Shown in pieces: positions 17,506 to 26,329 of a stretch of DNA of 64,000 bases. A model generated the notes under the pieces. That model had not been told where the DNA came from, did no database searches, and saw only the letters and a program-made list of their open reading frames with translations. Origin of the DNA: Burkholderia sp. WSM2230. Lineage in GTDB: Bacteria; Pseudomonadota; Gammaproteobacteria; Burkholderiales; Burkholderiaceae. Position numbers and translations under genes: made by a program. Numbering within the stretch: the stretch's first letter is position 1; each line of letters begins with the position of its first letter. The DNA is taken from NCBI RefSeq assembly GCF_000472445.1, contig NZ_AXAJ01000016.1, positions 302 to 64,301 of the forward strand, read 5' to 3'.

Positions 17506-17531
17506 GATAGGTACAATGAGAGAGCTCACCC

Positions 17532-17696
17532 TGCTTCTCGACCGGCGAGCGCAACTGCTACGCATGTGCGCTGGGCGGCGAGGATGGCCGCACGCCGTTC
17601 ATGTGCGTGACGCCTGCCGATTTCAATCCTGAGGTGCGCCGCGCCAATCCGTTGAGTGCGGTGCTGTCGACCAGCGTCGACGTTCCGCTGGCCTGA
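17532..17696 (+). pseudogene. 3' fragment of an SMP-30/gluconolactonase family gene
   Basis: The plus frame ending at the TGA at 17694 reads CFSTGERNCYACALGGEDGR, TPFMCVT and a tail ending VLSTSVDVPLA. This is the closing part of SMP-30/gluconolactonase/LRE proteins, whose C-termini carry A-C-x-LGG-x-D-RxTLF(M). No start or N-terminal beta-propeller blades are present upstream. It is a remnant directly before the intact aldehyde dehydrogenase. Loss of this sugar-lactonase suggests that the operon once began with it, or that a deletion joined two loci here. Confidence 0.7.
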
Positions 17697-17725
17697 TGCA
17701 CCAAGCCACACCAACCGGAGATGTT

Positions 17726-19216
17726 ATGACGACTGTGACTGACACGGCTCAAGCCGCCCGTGCAAAAGCGCTCGCGTGGATCGGGCAGGGCGCGAAGCGC
17801 CTGCTGATCGGCGGCCATTGGGTCGATGCCGTATCGGGCAAGACCTTCGAGACGATCAACCCCGCGACCGAACAGCTGCTTTGCCGGGTCGCCGAGGCCG
17901 ACAGCGCCGATGTGGACGCGGCGGTAATCGCCGCGCGCAAGGCGTTCGATGCGCCGTCGTGGTCCGCCTTGTCGCCCCATGCCCGCACGCGCGCGCTGCT
18001 GAAGATCGCAGACAAGATCGAGGCCCATATCGACGAGCTGGCCGCAATCGAGTCGCTCGACAACGGCATGCCGCTGTGGTTCGCGCAAGCCGCCGTCACC
18101 GCCACGGTGGACATTGTGCGCTACTACGCGGGATGGTGTTCCAAGGTACTCGGCACCACAATTCCGTCGGACGGCAGCACGCTGATTTACACGTTGCGCG
18201 AACCGCTCGGCGTCTGCGGTCAGATCATCCCGTGGAACGTGCCGATCCTGATGGCCGCGATCAAGTTCGCGAACGCGCTGTGCTGCGGCAATACGCTGAT
18301 CCTCAAACCCGCCGAGCTGGCCTGCCTCAGCTCAATTCGTCTCGCGGAGCTGATCCAGGAAACGGACCTGCCGCCGGGTGTCATCAACGTGCTGCCGGGT
18401 TTCGGCGCGACGGCGGGCGCGGCGCTGGCGCAGCACCAGGGCGTGGACAAGATCGCGTTCACAGGCTCGACAGCGGTCGGCAAGCAGATCACGCGCGACG
18501 CCACGGTGAACCTGAAGAAGGTCACGCTGGAACTCGGCGGGAAAGCGCCCAACGTGGTGTTCGCCGACGCCGACATCGAGAAGGCCGTACAGGCTGCCGT
18601 GAAGACCTTTTGCGGCAACTCTGGCCAGGTGTGCTCGGCCGGCACGCGGCTGTTCGTGCAGGAAAGCATCCACGAGCAGGTGGCGGAGCGCGTGGCGCAG
18701 GTGGCGGCCGCGTGGAAGGCGGGCGACCCGTTCGCGGCCGATACGAAGATCGGCCCGCTGATTTCGGCGACGCAGCGCGAGCGCGTCCGGTCGTACATCG
18801 GCGTGGGCCAGGAGAGCGGTGCAACATTGCGGCTCGGCGGCCAGGCATGGAGCGGTGCGGGCTACTTCGTCGAGCCGACGGTGTTCGACAACGTGCGCAA
18901 CGGCATGCGGATCGCGCAGGAGGAGATCTTCGGGCCGGTGCTGTCGATCATCCCGTTCAGGGACGAGGACGATGCAGTGCTGCAGGCTAACGACACCACG
19001 TACGGCCTTTCCGCCGCGGTATGGACGCGCGACGTCGCTCGCGCGCACAAGGTGGTGCGCGCGCTCAAGGCCGGGCGGCTGTGGATCAACACATTCGGCG
19101 AATCCGATCCGGCCATGGCGTTCGGCGGATACAAGCAATCGGGCTGGGGGCGGGAATTCGGCCAGGAATCGATCGAGGCCTACACGCAGACCAAGTCGAT
19201 CATGCTTCGTATGTAA
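17726..19216 (+). CDS. NAD(P)-dependent aldehyde dehydrogenase
   Basis: A 496-residue aldehyde dehydrogenase. The ATG at 17726 has CCGGAG five bases before it. Motifs in order: QIIPWNVPILMA near residue 172, LKPAELACLSSIRLAELI, FTGSTAVGKQI near 249, the general-base glutamate in LELGGKAPNVVFADAD near 271, and the nucleophilic cysteine in NSGQVCSAGTR near 305. EEIFGPVLSIIPF and the GGYKQSGWGRE end follow. It oxidises an aldehyde to its acid; the sequence resembles betaine-aldehyde/phenylacetaldehyde-type dehydrogenases but the substrate cannot be set. It leads a plus-strand operon with a second aldehyde dehydrogenase 36 bases on. Confidence 0.95.
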   Translation: MTTVTDTAQAARAKALAWIGQGAKRLLIGGHWVDAVSGKTFETINPATEQLLCRVAEADSADVDAAVIAARKAFDAPSWSALSPHARTRALLKIADKIEAHIDELAAIESLDNGMPLWFAQAAVTATVDIVRYYAGWCSKVLGTTIPSDGSTLIYTLREPLGVCGQIIPWNVPILMAAIKFANALCCGNTLILKPAELACLSSIRLAELIQETDLPPGVINVLPGFGATAGAALAQHQGVDKIAFTGSTAVGKQITRDATVNLKKVTLELGGKAPNVVFADADIEKAVQAAVKTFCGNSGQVCSAGTRLFVQESIHEQVAERVAQVAAAWKAGDPFAADTKIGPLISATQRERVRSYIGVGQESGATLRLGGQAWSGAGYFVEPTVFDNVRNGMRIAQEEIFGPVLSIIPFRDEDDAVLQANDTTYGLSAAVWTRDVARAHKVVRALKAGRLWINTFGESDPAMAFGGYKQSGWGREFGQESIEAYTQTKSIMLRM

Positions 19217-19252
19217 CTTTCGTTGTCCACAATAATTTCGAAGGGGACACCT

Positions 19253-20728
19253 GTGTGCATCAACCCGAGCATTCCGGATTTCGTACGCGGCACCAAGAAA
19301 CTGCTGATTGGTGGGCAATGGGTCGAGCCGGCCGGCGGCGAACGCATCGACGCAATCAATCCCGCCACCGGCGAGGTGCTGTGTCATATCGCGCAGGCCA
19401 ACGCGCAGGACGTGGGCCGCGCCGTGGCGGCCGCGCGCCGCGCGTTCGAAGGTCCGTGGAGCCGCTTCACGCCGCATGAGCGGCGCAAGCTGCTGTTGCG
19501 GGTGCATGACGTCATCCTCGATCACTTCGACGAGCTCGCGCTGATCGAGACGCTCGACATGGGCGCGCCGCTCGCACGCACGCGCGGCTACAAGGAATGG
19601 CTGTCGCAACTGCTGCAGTTCTATGCATCGCAAACCGGCGCCGGCGCGGCGGAAACGCCGCCCATGTCGATTGCGCCCGGCTTCACCGCGCTCAAGCAGT
19701 TAATGCCGGTGGGCGTGGTCGGCGGCATCATCCCGTGGAACGGCCCGCTAATGGGGCTGTGGTGGATCTACGGCCCGGCGCTCGCCACGGGCTGCACGGC
19801 CGTGCTGAAACCGGCTGAGGATGCGTCGCTGTCGTCGCTGCGCGTGTCGGAGCTGATGATGGAAGCCGGCGTGCCCGAGGGCGTGATCAACGTCGTGACC
19901 GGCTACGGCAAGGACGTCGGCCAGGCGCTGGCCGAGCATCCCGACGTCGACCGCGTCGCCTTCACCGGCTCTGTGGGCACCGCGCAGGCCATCGTGCGCG
20001 CATCGGCCGGCAACCTGAAGCGGCTGCAGCTCGAACTAGGTGGCAAGTCGCCCGACATCGTGTTTGCCGATGCCGATCTCGACAAGGCCGCGCCAGGTGC
20101 GGCGATGGGTGTGTTCACCAACACGGGTCAGGTCTGCGTCGCCGGCACGCGCATCTTCGTACAGCGCGCGATTCACGACGAATTCGTGCAGCGCATGGCC
20201 GCGTTCGCCGGCACCCTCCGGATCGGCGACGGCCGCGATCCCGATACCCAGATCGGCCCGCTGATCTCGCGGCGCCAGCTCGATCGCGTGATGCATTACG
20301 TCGACATCGGCGGCAACGAGGCCCGGCTCGTGCACGGCGGCCAGCGCCCGGGCGGCGCCCCGGCCGGCGGATTCTTCGTCGAGCCCACGGTATTCGCCGA
20401 CGTTGGCAACGACATGACCATCGCGCGGGAGGAAATATTCGGCCCGGTCGCGTCGGTGATCCCGTTCGACACCATGGAAGAGGCGCTGCAGCTCGCGAAC
20501 GACACGCCCTACGGCTTGGCCGGCGGCGTGTGGACGAGCAGCCTTTCGACCGCGCACAAGGTCTCGCAGGGCATTCGCTCGGGCACCGTCTGGGTCAACT
20601 GCTACGGAGTGATCGACCCGGCCGTGGGCTTCGGCGGCACGAAGATGAGCGGCTATGGCTGGAAGGGCGGGAAAGAGCACGTTGAGAGCTTCCTGTATCC
20701 GAAAGCCACCTATATCAATCTGGGCTGA
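19253..20728 (+). CDS. Aldehyde dehydrogenase family protein, second copy
   Basis: A 491-residue paralogue of the preceding enzyme. I chose GTG at 19253 because AAGGGG lies six bases before it; a TTG 30 bases upstream is in frame but has no ribosome site. GGIIPWNGPLMGLWW, FTGSVGTAQAI, LELGGKSPDIVFADAD and the cysteine in TGQVCVAGTR are all present, as is EEIFGPVASVIPF. Two adjacent aldehyde dehydrogenases that differ this much suggest two different aldehydes, or a heteromeric enzyme. They precede a zinc alcohol dehydrogenase, so the operon can take an alcohol to its acid. Confidence 0.95.
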   Translation: MCINPSIPDFVRGTKKLLIGGQWVEPAGGERIDAINPATGEVLCHIAQANAQDVGRAVAAARRAFEGPWSRFTPHERRKLLLRVHDVILDHFDELALIETLDMGAPLARTRGYKEWLSQLLQFYASQTGAGAAETPPMSIAPGFTALKQLMPVGVVGGIIPWNGPLMGLWWIYGPALATGCTAVLKPAEDASLSSLRVSELMMEAGVPEGVINVVTGYGKDVGQALAEHPDVDRVAFTGSVGTAQAIVRASAGNLKRLQLELGGKSPDIVFADADLDKAAPGAAMGVFTNTGQVCVAGTRIFVQRAIHDEFVQRMAAFAGTLRIGDGRDPDTQIGPLISRRQLDRVMHYVDIGGNEARLVHGGQRPGGAPAGGFFVEPTVFADVGNDMTIAREEIFGPVASVIPFDTMEEALQLANDTPYGLAGGVWTSSLSTAHKVSQGIRSGTVWVNCYGVIDPAVGFGGTKMSGYGWKGGKEHVESFLYPKATYINLG

Positions 20729-20774
20729 GCGCTATCGCCCGACCGCATTGCCCTGAGGGCAGGAGACACAAGAC

Positions 20775-21845
20775 GTGAAAGGCGTAGTTTTCAGAGGCGA
20801 ACGAACGCTGGAGATCCTGGACTTCCCGGATCCCACACCCGGCCCGGGCGATGCCGTCATCGAGATGAAGGCATCGGGCATGTGCGGCAGCGACCTGCAC
20901 TTCTATCGCAACAAGCCGGCCGACGTGATCCGGTCGCTGGGCTTCAAGGACCTGGCGTCGCGCGGCATGTCGGAGGACACGCCGATCATCGGCGGTCATG
21001 AGCCGTGCGGACAGATCGTCGCGGTCGGCGCGGGTGTCGATCCGCGCGCGTTCAAGGTCGGTGACCGCGTGGCGGTGCTCCACTACGAAGGCTGCATGCA
21101 CTGCGACCATTGCCGTACCGGCTGGACGCAGATGTGCAGCCACGGCGCGGATATCCACGGGGTGATCAAGCATGGCGGCCACGCGCACTACATGAAAGTG
21201 CCCCTGACCTCGCTGGTTCATCTGCCCGACGAAGTGTCGTTCGCTGCCGGCGCCGCCATTTCCTGCGGCACGGGGACGGCCTGGGGCGCGCTCCTGCGTC
21301 TTCACATCAGCGCGCGCGACACGCTCGCCGTGTTCGGCCTGGGCCCCGTCGGCCTGTCGGCCGTGCAGCTGGCCGCGTCGATGGGCGTGGAAGTCATCGG
21401 CGTCGACATTGCGGCCGACCGGGTGGAGCGCGCCAGGGATTTCGGCGCGACCCAGGTCATCGACGGCAGCCAGCAGGATCCGATCGAGGAGATCTTCAAG
21501 CTCACCGGCGGCCTTGGTGTGACCTGTGCGATGGATTGCGCGGGCGGCGACGTGCCCAGGCAGCAGGCCGTGCGCTGCACGCGCCCGTGGGGCCGCATCG
21601 CGCTGGTAGCCGTGAGCGGCAACCTGAACGTCGACGGCATGAAGGACGTAATCGGCAAGCAGCGCACCATCATCGGGTCCTACACGTTCTCAGAAGTCGG
21701 GATGAAGGACTGCATCCACTTCGTCGCGAAACACGGCGTCGACGTCGACAAGCTGTTTACCGACCACTGGCAACTCGAGCAGGCCAACAAAGCTTACCGG
21801 CTGTTCGACACGCAGGCGGGCGGCAAGGGCGTCTTTCTGTTCTGA
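20775..21845 (+). CDS. Zinc-dependent alcohol dehydrogenase (MDR family)
   Basis: A 356-residue medium-chain dehydrogenase with a GTG start preceded by AGGAGA. The catalytic zinc site is marked by CGSDLH near residue 36 and GGHEPCG near 75. A structural zinc loop with four cysteines follows (GCMHCDHCRTGWTQMC near 103-118). The NAD fold begins at FGLGPVGLSAVQLAASMG, followed by VIGVDIAADR with an acidic residue that favours NAD. It interconverts an alcohol and an aldehyde or ketone; sorbitol- or threonine-dehydrogenase-like substrates are possible. It lies between two aldehyde dehydrogenases and an MmgE/PrpD gene in one operon. Confidence 0.93.
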   Translation: MKGVVFRGERTLEILDFPDPTPGPGDAVIEMKASGMCGSDLHFYRNKPADVIRSLGFKDLASRGMSEDTPIIGGHEPCGQIVAVGAGVDPRAFKVGDRVAVLHYEGCMHCDHCRTGWTQMCSHGADIHGVIKHGGHAHYMKVPLTSLVHLPDEVSFAAGAAISCGTGTAWGALLRLHISARDTLAVFGLGPVGLSAVQLAASMGVEVIGVDIAADRVERARDFGATQVIDGSQQDPIEEIFKLTGGLGVTCAMDCAGGDVPRQQAVRCTRPWGRIALVAVSGNLNVDGMKDVIGKQRTIIGSYTFSEVGMKDCIHFVAKHGVDVDKLFTDHWQLEQANKAYRLFDTQAGGKGVFLF

Positions 21846-21877
21846 CCGCGGCCAGCCCGCAAAAAGGAGAAGGCAGC

Positions 21878-23287
21878 ATGATGAGATTTGCCCGGCAGGG
21901 AAACGAAGATCCGATGGCCACCCTGTGCCGCATGACGCTGCAGACGCAGTACGCCGACCTGCCGGCCGACGTGGTGCACCATGCCCGACAGACCTTGCTC
22001 GACGCGATGGGCGTCACCATCGGCGGTTCCGCGATGGAAGGCATCCCCGCGGTCGTGTCGCTCGTGAAGGAGCGCGGCGGCAATCCGCAGACGCCGCTGC
22101 CGTTCTACGGCGGCCGGGTGCCGGCCAACGAGGCAGCGCTCGTGATGGGCCCGATGCCGCGCGCGATGGATTGCGGCGATCTGCACGAAGAAGCGGGCCA
22201 CGTGACCGAATACGTGGTGCCGACGCTGCTGGCGGCCACCGGTTTGTGCGGCAAGGTGTCGGGCAAGGAATTCCTGGCGGCGCTGGCCATAGGGCAGGAA
22301 ATCCTCGTGCGGATCGGCACGGCGTACAAGGTCATCAATCGCGCGATCAAGCACCACGAATGCGGCGGCCACTACATCTTCGGGGCGGTGGCCGCGGTGG
22401 GCAAGCTGCTCGGGCTGACCCAGGTGCAACTGGAGAACGCGCAGGGCATCGCGCGGACCATGACGCAACCCAACACGATGGGGATTTATTCGCCGGCCAC
22501 GTTGATGGTGCGCATGCATCACGGGCTGGTGAGCCAGGCCGCGATCACGTGCTGCCAGCTGGCGCAGCGCGGCATTACCGGCCCGCGCGACGAGGTGTTG
22601 CTCGGACCCAGGGGCTACCTGAGCACGGCGCGCTGGGAGACCGATCCCGACTTCATTCTGCACGAACTCGGCGAGCACTGGGAGATCGAGAACATCATCA
22701 CCAAGGGCTACAGCGCCTGCTATTTCTCGCATTCGTCGATCGACGCCATCCGCGCGCTGATGAAGGAATACAAGTTCGGCGCGGCCGATATTGCGAGCAT
22801 CCACATCGCGACGTCCACGCCAGGTTGGCGCGCGGTATGCGAGCCGCAGAACAAGAAGTGGCATCCCGTCACGGTGCCGGAGTGCCAGTTCAGCCTGCCA
22901 TACGTGGTGGCCATCGCCGCATTCGACGACAAGGTATTCCTCGAGTCGTACAGCGAAGAAGCGCGCAACCGGCCTGAGGTGCGCGAGCTGATGACGCGCA
23001 TCGCCGCCGAGGAGGACCCCGACGTGTCCGATTGGGGCGCGCGCCTTGTCGTGAAGCTGCGCGACGGGCGCGAACTGAAGAAGGAATGCACCTACGTGAA
23101 GGGCCATCCCCGCAACCCGTTCACGGAAGAGGACTTCATCGCCAAGTTCAGGCTATGCGTGCCGTATGCCGCAATCGATCTGCCCGGGCAGATCGTCGAC
23201 ACGATGATCCACAACATCCTGCACCTCGACGAAGTGGACGACGTCACCAAGGTGCTGCTCGATCCGCTCGTTCCATCCGGGACCTGA
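21878..23287 (+). CDS. MmgE/PrpD family protein
   Basis: A 469-residue member of the MmgE/PrpD fold. AAAAAGGAGAAGG precedes the ATG at 21878; the same frame is open further left only because it is a shadow of the alcohol dehydrogenase. The family core is visible: LLDAMGVTIGGSAMEG near residue 33, MDCGDLHEEAGHVTEYVVPTLLA near 92, FGAVAAVGKLLGLT near 167. In the active-site loop the usual DDT...HPG is GDLHEEAGHVT, and the GHVT form is shared with the copy at 1596. It lies 32 bases after the alcohol dehydrogenase and before an MFS transporter. The reaction is probably a hydro-lyase or decarboxylase step; the substrate is unknown. Confidence 0.88.
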   Translation: MMRFARQGNEDPMATLCRMTLQTQYADLPADVVHHARQTLLDAMGVTIGGSAMEGIPAVVSLVKERGGNPQTPLPFYGGRVPANEAALVMGPMPRAMDCGDLHEEAGHVTEYVVPTLLAATGLCGKVSGKEFLAALAIGQEILVRIGTAYKVINRAIKHHECGGHYIFGAVAAVGKLLGLTQVQLENAQGIARTMTQPNTMGIYSPATLMVRMHHGLVSQAAITCCQLAQRGITGPRDEVLLGPRGYLSTARWETDPDFILHELGEHWEIENIITKGYSACYFSHSSIDAIRALMKEYKFGAADIASIHIATSTPGWRAVCEPQNKKWHPVTVPECQFSLPYVVAIAAFDDKVFLESYSEEARNRPEVRELMTRIAAEEDPDVSDWGARLVVKLRDGRELKKECTYVKGHPRNPFTEEDFIAKFRLCVPYAAIDLPGQIVDTMIHNILHLDEVDDVTKVLLDPLVPSGT

Positions 23288-23366
23288 TCGATACCCGGAT
23301 CAAGCCGGAATCTGGAAGCTTGTGCCGGTGATCGCCCGGCACCATAAAAACGTTTCAGGAGACCCC

Positions 23367-24656
23367 ATGCATTCGCTCGAGCAGGTCACGATGGGCAAGG
23401 TATTTCGGCGGCTCGTCCCGTTTTTCATGTTGTGCTACTTCATCTCGTTCCTGGACCGGGTCAACGTCGGCTTCGCCAGCCTGCAGATGAACGATGCCAT
23501 CGGCCTCACGCCCGCGCAGTACGGCCTGGGCTCGGGGCTGTTCTTTCTGCTCTATTTCCTGTTCGAGGTGCCGTCCAACCTGCTGCTGGTACGCGTGGGC
23601 GCCCGCATGTGGATCGCCCGCATCCTGATCACCTGGGGGCTGATTTCGGGCGCCACGGCTTTCGTGGTCGGCCCGTGGAGCTTCTACACCGTCCGTCTGC
23701 TGCTGGGCCTGGCCGAGGCCGGCTTTTTCCCCGGCGTCGCGTACTGCCTCACGCTGTGGTTTCCGTCCGCCTACCGCGCGCGCGTGATGGGCTATCTGCT
23801 GGTGGCCGCGCCGCTGTCCTCGGTCATCGGCTCGCCGATCTCGGGCATGCTCTTGGGGCTTCACGGGCTCGATGGCCTGGCCGGGCTGCAGGGCTGGCAA
23901 TGGATGTTTCTTATCGAGGCCGCGCCGGCCGTCGTGCTCGGCTTCGTCACGCTGCGATACCTCAAGGGTTCGCCACGCGACGCGCACTGGCTGCTGGCAG
24001 ACGAATGCGAATGGCTGACCGCGCGCATGACCAGCGAAGACAACCGGCGCCGCGACGAGCACGACATGCCCGTGGCGCGGGTGTTCGCCGACCGGCGCGT
24101 GTGGATGCTGGCGTCCATGGCGTTCGGTTTTTTCCTGACGATCTACGGCATCGGCTTTTTCCTGCCGCAGATCGTCAAATCCTTCGGCCTGACCAACGTG
24201 CAGACCGGCTTCGTCACGGCGATCCCTTACGTGATCGGCTCGGCGAGCCTGGTGTTCTGGGCGCGTCGCTCCGACCGGACGGGAGAGCGGCGCTGGAACA
24301 TCGCGATCCCGGCGCTGATCGCCGCCGCTTCGCTGGCGGCAGCCGGCCTGATCGACGCGCCGGTGCTCAAACTTGCCTGCTTCTGCCTGCTGGCCTTCGG
24401 CGTGTTCGGCGCGCTGCCCGCGTTCTGGGCGATCAACACCGATTTGCTGTCAGGTGCGGCCGCTGCGGCCAGCATCGCGTGGATCGGCGCGGTCGGCAAC
24501 CTGGGCGGGTTCGCCGGGCCCTACCTGCTCGGCGTCGCCAAGGAACGGACCGGCAGCTACACGGCGGCGCTGATGCTGATGGCCATGGTCGCATTGCTTG
24601 CCGCAGGCCTCGCGCTGTCGGTGCGGCGGCAGCACCGCACCTATCGCCACGCCTGA
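23367..24656 (+). CDS. MFS transporter, anion:cation symporter (ACS) type
   Basis: A 429-residue membrane protein with about 12 predicted membrane segments. CAGGAGACCCC precedes the ATG at 23367. The first helix and loop carry the ACS signature (FISFLDRVNVGFASLQMNDAIG), and GVAYCLTLWFPSAYRARVMG with segment 4-5 is also typical. This group moves carboxylates such as 4-hydroxyphenylacetate, phthalate, tartrate or hexuronates by proton symport. It sits between two MmgE/PrpD genes in the same operon as the alcohol and aldehyde dehydrogenases, so it probably imports the operon's carboxylate substrate or a related acid. Confidence 0.93.
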   Translation: MHSLEQVTMGKVFRRLVPFFMLCYFISFLDRVNVGFASLQMNDAIGLTPAQYGLGSGLFFLLYFLFEVPSNLLLVRVGARMWIARILITWGLISGATAFVVGPWSFYTVRLLLGLAEAGFFPGVAYCLTLWFPSAYRARVMGYLLVAAPLSSVIGSPISGMLLGLHGLDGLAGLQGWQWMFLIEAAPAVVLGFVTLRYLKGSPRDAHWLLADECEWLTARMTSEDNRRRDEHDMPVARVFADRRVWMLASMAFGFFLTIYGIGFFLPQIVKSFGLTNVQTGFVTAIPYVIGSASLVFWARRSDRTGERRWNIAIPALIAAASLAAAGLIDAPVLKLACFCLLAFGVFGALPAFWAINTDLLSGAAAAASIAWIGAVGNLGGFAGPYLLGVAKERTGSYTAALMLMAMVALLAAGLALSVRRQHRTYRHA

Positions 24657-24716
24657 ATCGACGTGGCCCGGGCGCGTGCCGGGCCCATTCATCTTTTGAT
24701 CATCAAGGAGACTCCC

Positions 24717-26141
24717 ATGACCGTCACCCGCGAGACCCGGCCGGTTGCGCCGGACAACTGCCCGCCGCTGGAGCAAGCGGTGGTGCGCTTCATTCAGGAG
24801 CTGAAATACGAGGATCTGGACGCCCACGCGCATGCCGGCATCAGCCGGCTGATGCGCGATCAGATCGCCTTGCAGGTCGGCATCTCGACACTGCCGTGGT
24901 CCAAGCAACTGCTCGCGTATGCGACGGCGCAGCAGCGTCCGGGCAACAGCCGCGTGAGCGCGTCGGCGCTAACCATGAGCGCGGCCGATGCCGCCTTCGT
25001 CAACGGCTCGTACGGGCACGGCTTCGAGTATGACGACGCCCACGGCCCGAGCTACAGTCACCCCGGCAGCTGCGTGATTCCGGCGGCGCTCGCGATCGGC
25101 GAGGAACTGGGCTCGTCGCTCGAGGAGATCATCGTCGCGATGGTGGCCGGCTATGAGGTCTATGCGCGCATCGGCATGCTTGCTGCGCCCGATCTGCTGC
25201 AGCGCGGTTATCACCCGCACGGCACGCTGTCAAATTTCGGTGCCGCGGCCGTGGCGGCAAAGTTGCGCGGGTTCGATGCCGAGACGACGCTGCACGCGCT
25301 GGCGATCGCGCTGAGCCATGTCTCGGGCACGACCGAGTACACGTCCACCGGCGGCTCCATCAAGCGCATCCACGCCGGCATCGGCACGCGCAACGGGATG
25401 ACGGCGGCCGACATGGCCCGCGCCGGTATCACCGGCCCGCGCGCGTTCCTGAGCGGCAACAAGGGCTTCTTTCGTACCTTCCTGCAACGCACGGCCGGCG
25501 AGGCCGCCGAACGGCGCTTCGCCCTGGACCGGCCGTTCGAGATCGGCACGGTGTGGCTGAAGGCCTACTGCGCGTGCTACTGCACGCACGCGTACATCGA
25601 TGCGCTGCGGCCGTTCGCGGCGCGCCGCGACGACATCGCCGACATCCACCTGAAGATCACGCCGCATTTCAACGTGGTTGTCGGCACGGCCAACACCAAT
25701 GCGTACGAGCCGAAGAATATCGAGCACGTGCAGTTCAGCCTGCCGATCCAGGCGGCCTTCACGCTGCTGGGCAAGGGCAACGGCTATCCGGTCCACCGCG
25801 ACTACCTGGCCGGCAAGGTGGACATGGCGCCCGTCATCGACATCGCGCGCAGCATCCGCATCAGCGAGGAACCCGAGCTGGAAAAGCAGTATCCCGGCAA
25901 GTTCGTGGCCGACGTGACGGTCACGTTCAAGGACGGCCGCAGCGAGCATGTCTTCGTTGGCGATCCGATCGGCACGGACACGAATCCGATGCCGGAGCAC
26001 GAGCAGGACGCGAAGTTCATGGAACTGACCACGGATGTGCTGGGCGCGGAACGGGCCAGGACGCTGCAGGCCGCGCTGCGCGAGCTGAACCCCGCGATGA
26101 AGGCCGCCGAGCTGACCCGTATGTGGGCAGTCGAACGCTGA
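24717..26141 (+). CDS. MmgE/PrpD family protein
   Basis: A 474-residue MmgE/PrpD protein; AAGGAG lies before the ATG at 24717. The active-site loop FEYDDAHGPSYSHPGSCVIP near residues 100-120 keeps the aspartate pair and the HPG histidine but has alanine where cis-aconitate decarboxylase and PrpD have threonine. TEYTSTGGSIKRIHAGIGTRNG near 205 is a conserved family segment with the lysine and histidine. It ends the plus-strand operon and is followed by a strong terminator. A PrpD-like protein also accompanies the itaconate genes of Pseudomonas aeruginosa, and here the convergent next operon is of that type. Confidence 0.9.
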   Translation: MTVTRETRPVAPDNCPPLEQAVVRFIQELKYEDLDAHAHAGISRLMRDQIALQVGISTLPWSKQLLAYATAQQRPGNSRVSASALTMSAADAAFVNGSYGHGFEYDDAHGPSYSHPGSCVIPAALAIGEELGSSLEEIIVAMVAGYEVYARIGMLAAPDLLQRGYHPHGTLSNFGAAAVAAKLRGFDAETTLHALAIALSHVSGTTEYTSTGGSIKRIHAGIGTRNGMTAADMARAGITGPRAFLSGNKGFFRTFLQRTAGEAAERRFALDRPFEIGTVWLKAYCACYCTHAYIDALRPFAARRDDIADIHLKITPHFNVVVGTANTNAYEPKNIEHVQFSLPIQAAFTLLGKGNGYPVHRDYLAGKVDMAPVIDIARSIRISEEPELEKQYPGKFVADVTVTFKDGRSEHVFVGDPIGTDTNPMPEHEQDAKFMELTTDVLGAERARTLQAALRELNPAMKAAELTRMWAVER

Positions 26142-26201
26142 CCGTGTGGAAACTGTCCGGGGGTCGCATGCCGTGTGCGCCCGGACGTCTGCTTCTGAAG
26201 A

Positions 26202-26245
26202 CAATTGGTGGTGTCCGGGAACCGGACACCACCAATTGCTTTTTT
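26202..26245 (+). terminator. Strong intrinsic terminator of the 17.7-26.1 kb operon
   Basis: CAATTGGTGGTGTCCGG (26202-26218), loop GAA, then its perfect 17-base complement (26222-26238) followed by C and six Ts. The T run places it on the plus strand. It lies 60 bases after the last MmgE/PrpD stop. Confidence 0.93.
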
Positions 26246-26329
26246 ATCGGCCTGCGGATACCACGGGCCATCCATGCCGCGCCGTTCGTCGACGTCACGG
26301 GCCAAGCCCGAGCCAGTCGCGAATCCCGC

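Noticed and set aside
18332..19633. A 433-residue minus-strand frame over the aldehyde dehydrogenases.
   Set aside because: It has arginine-rich composition and no ribosome site or family resemblance.
21110..21877. Upstream extension of the MmgE/PrpD frame at 21878.
   Set aside because: The extension is a shadow of the alcohol dehydrogenase; a good ribosome site and the family start lie at 21878.
21794..23107. A 437-residue minus-strand frame over the PrpD gene at 21878.
   Set aside because: Same reason: antisense shadow of a clear gene.
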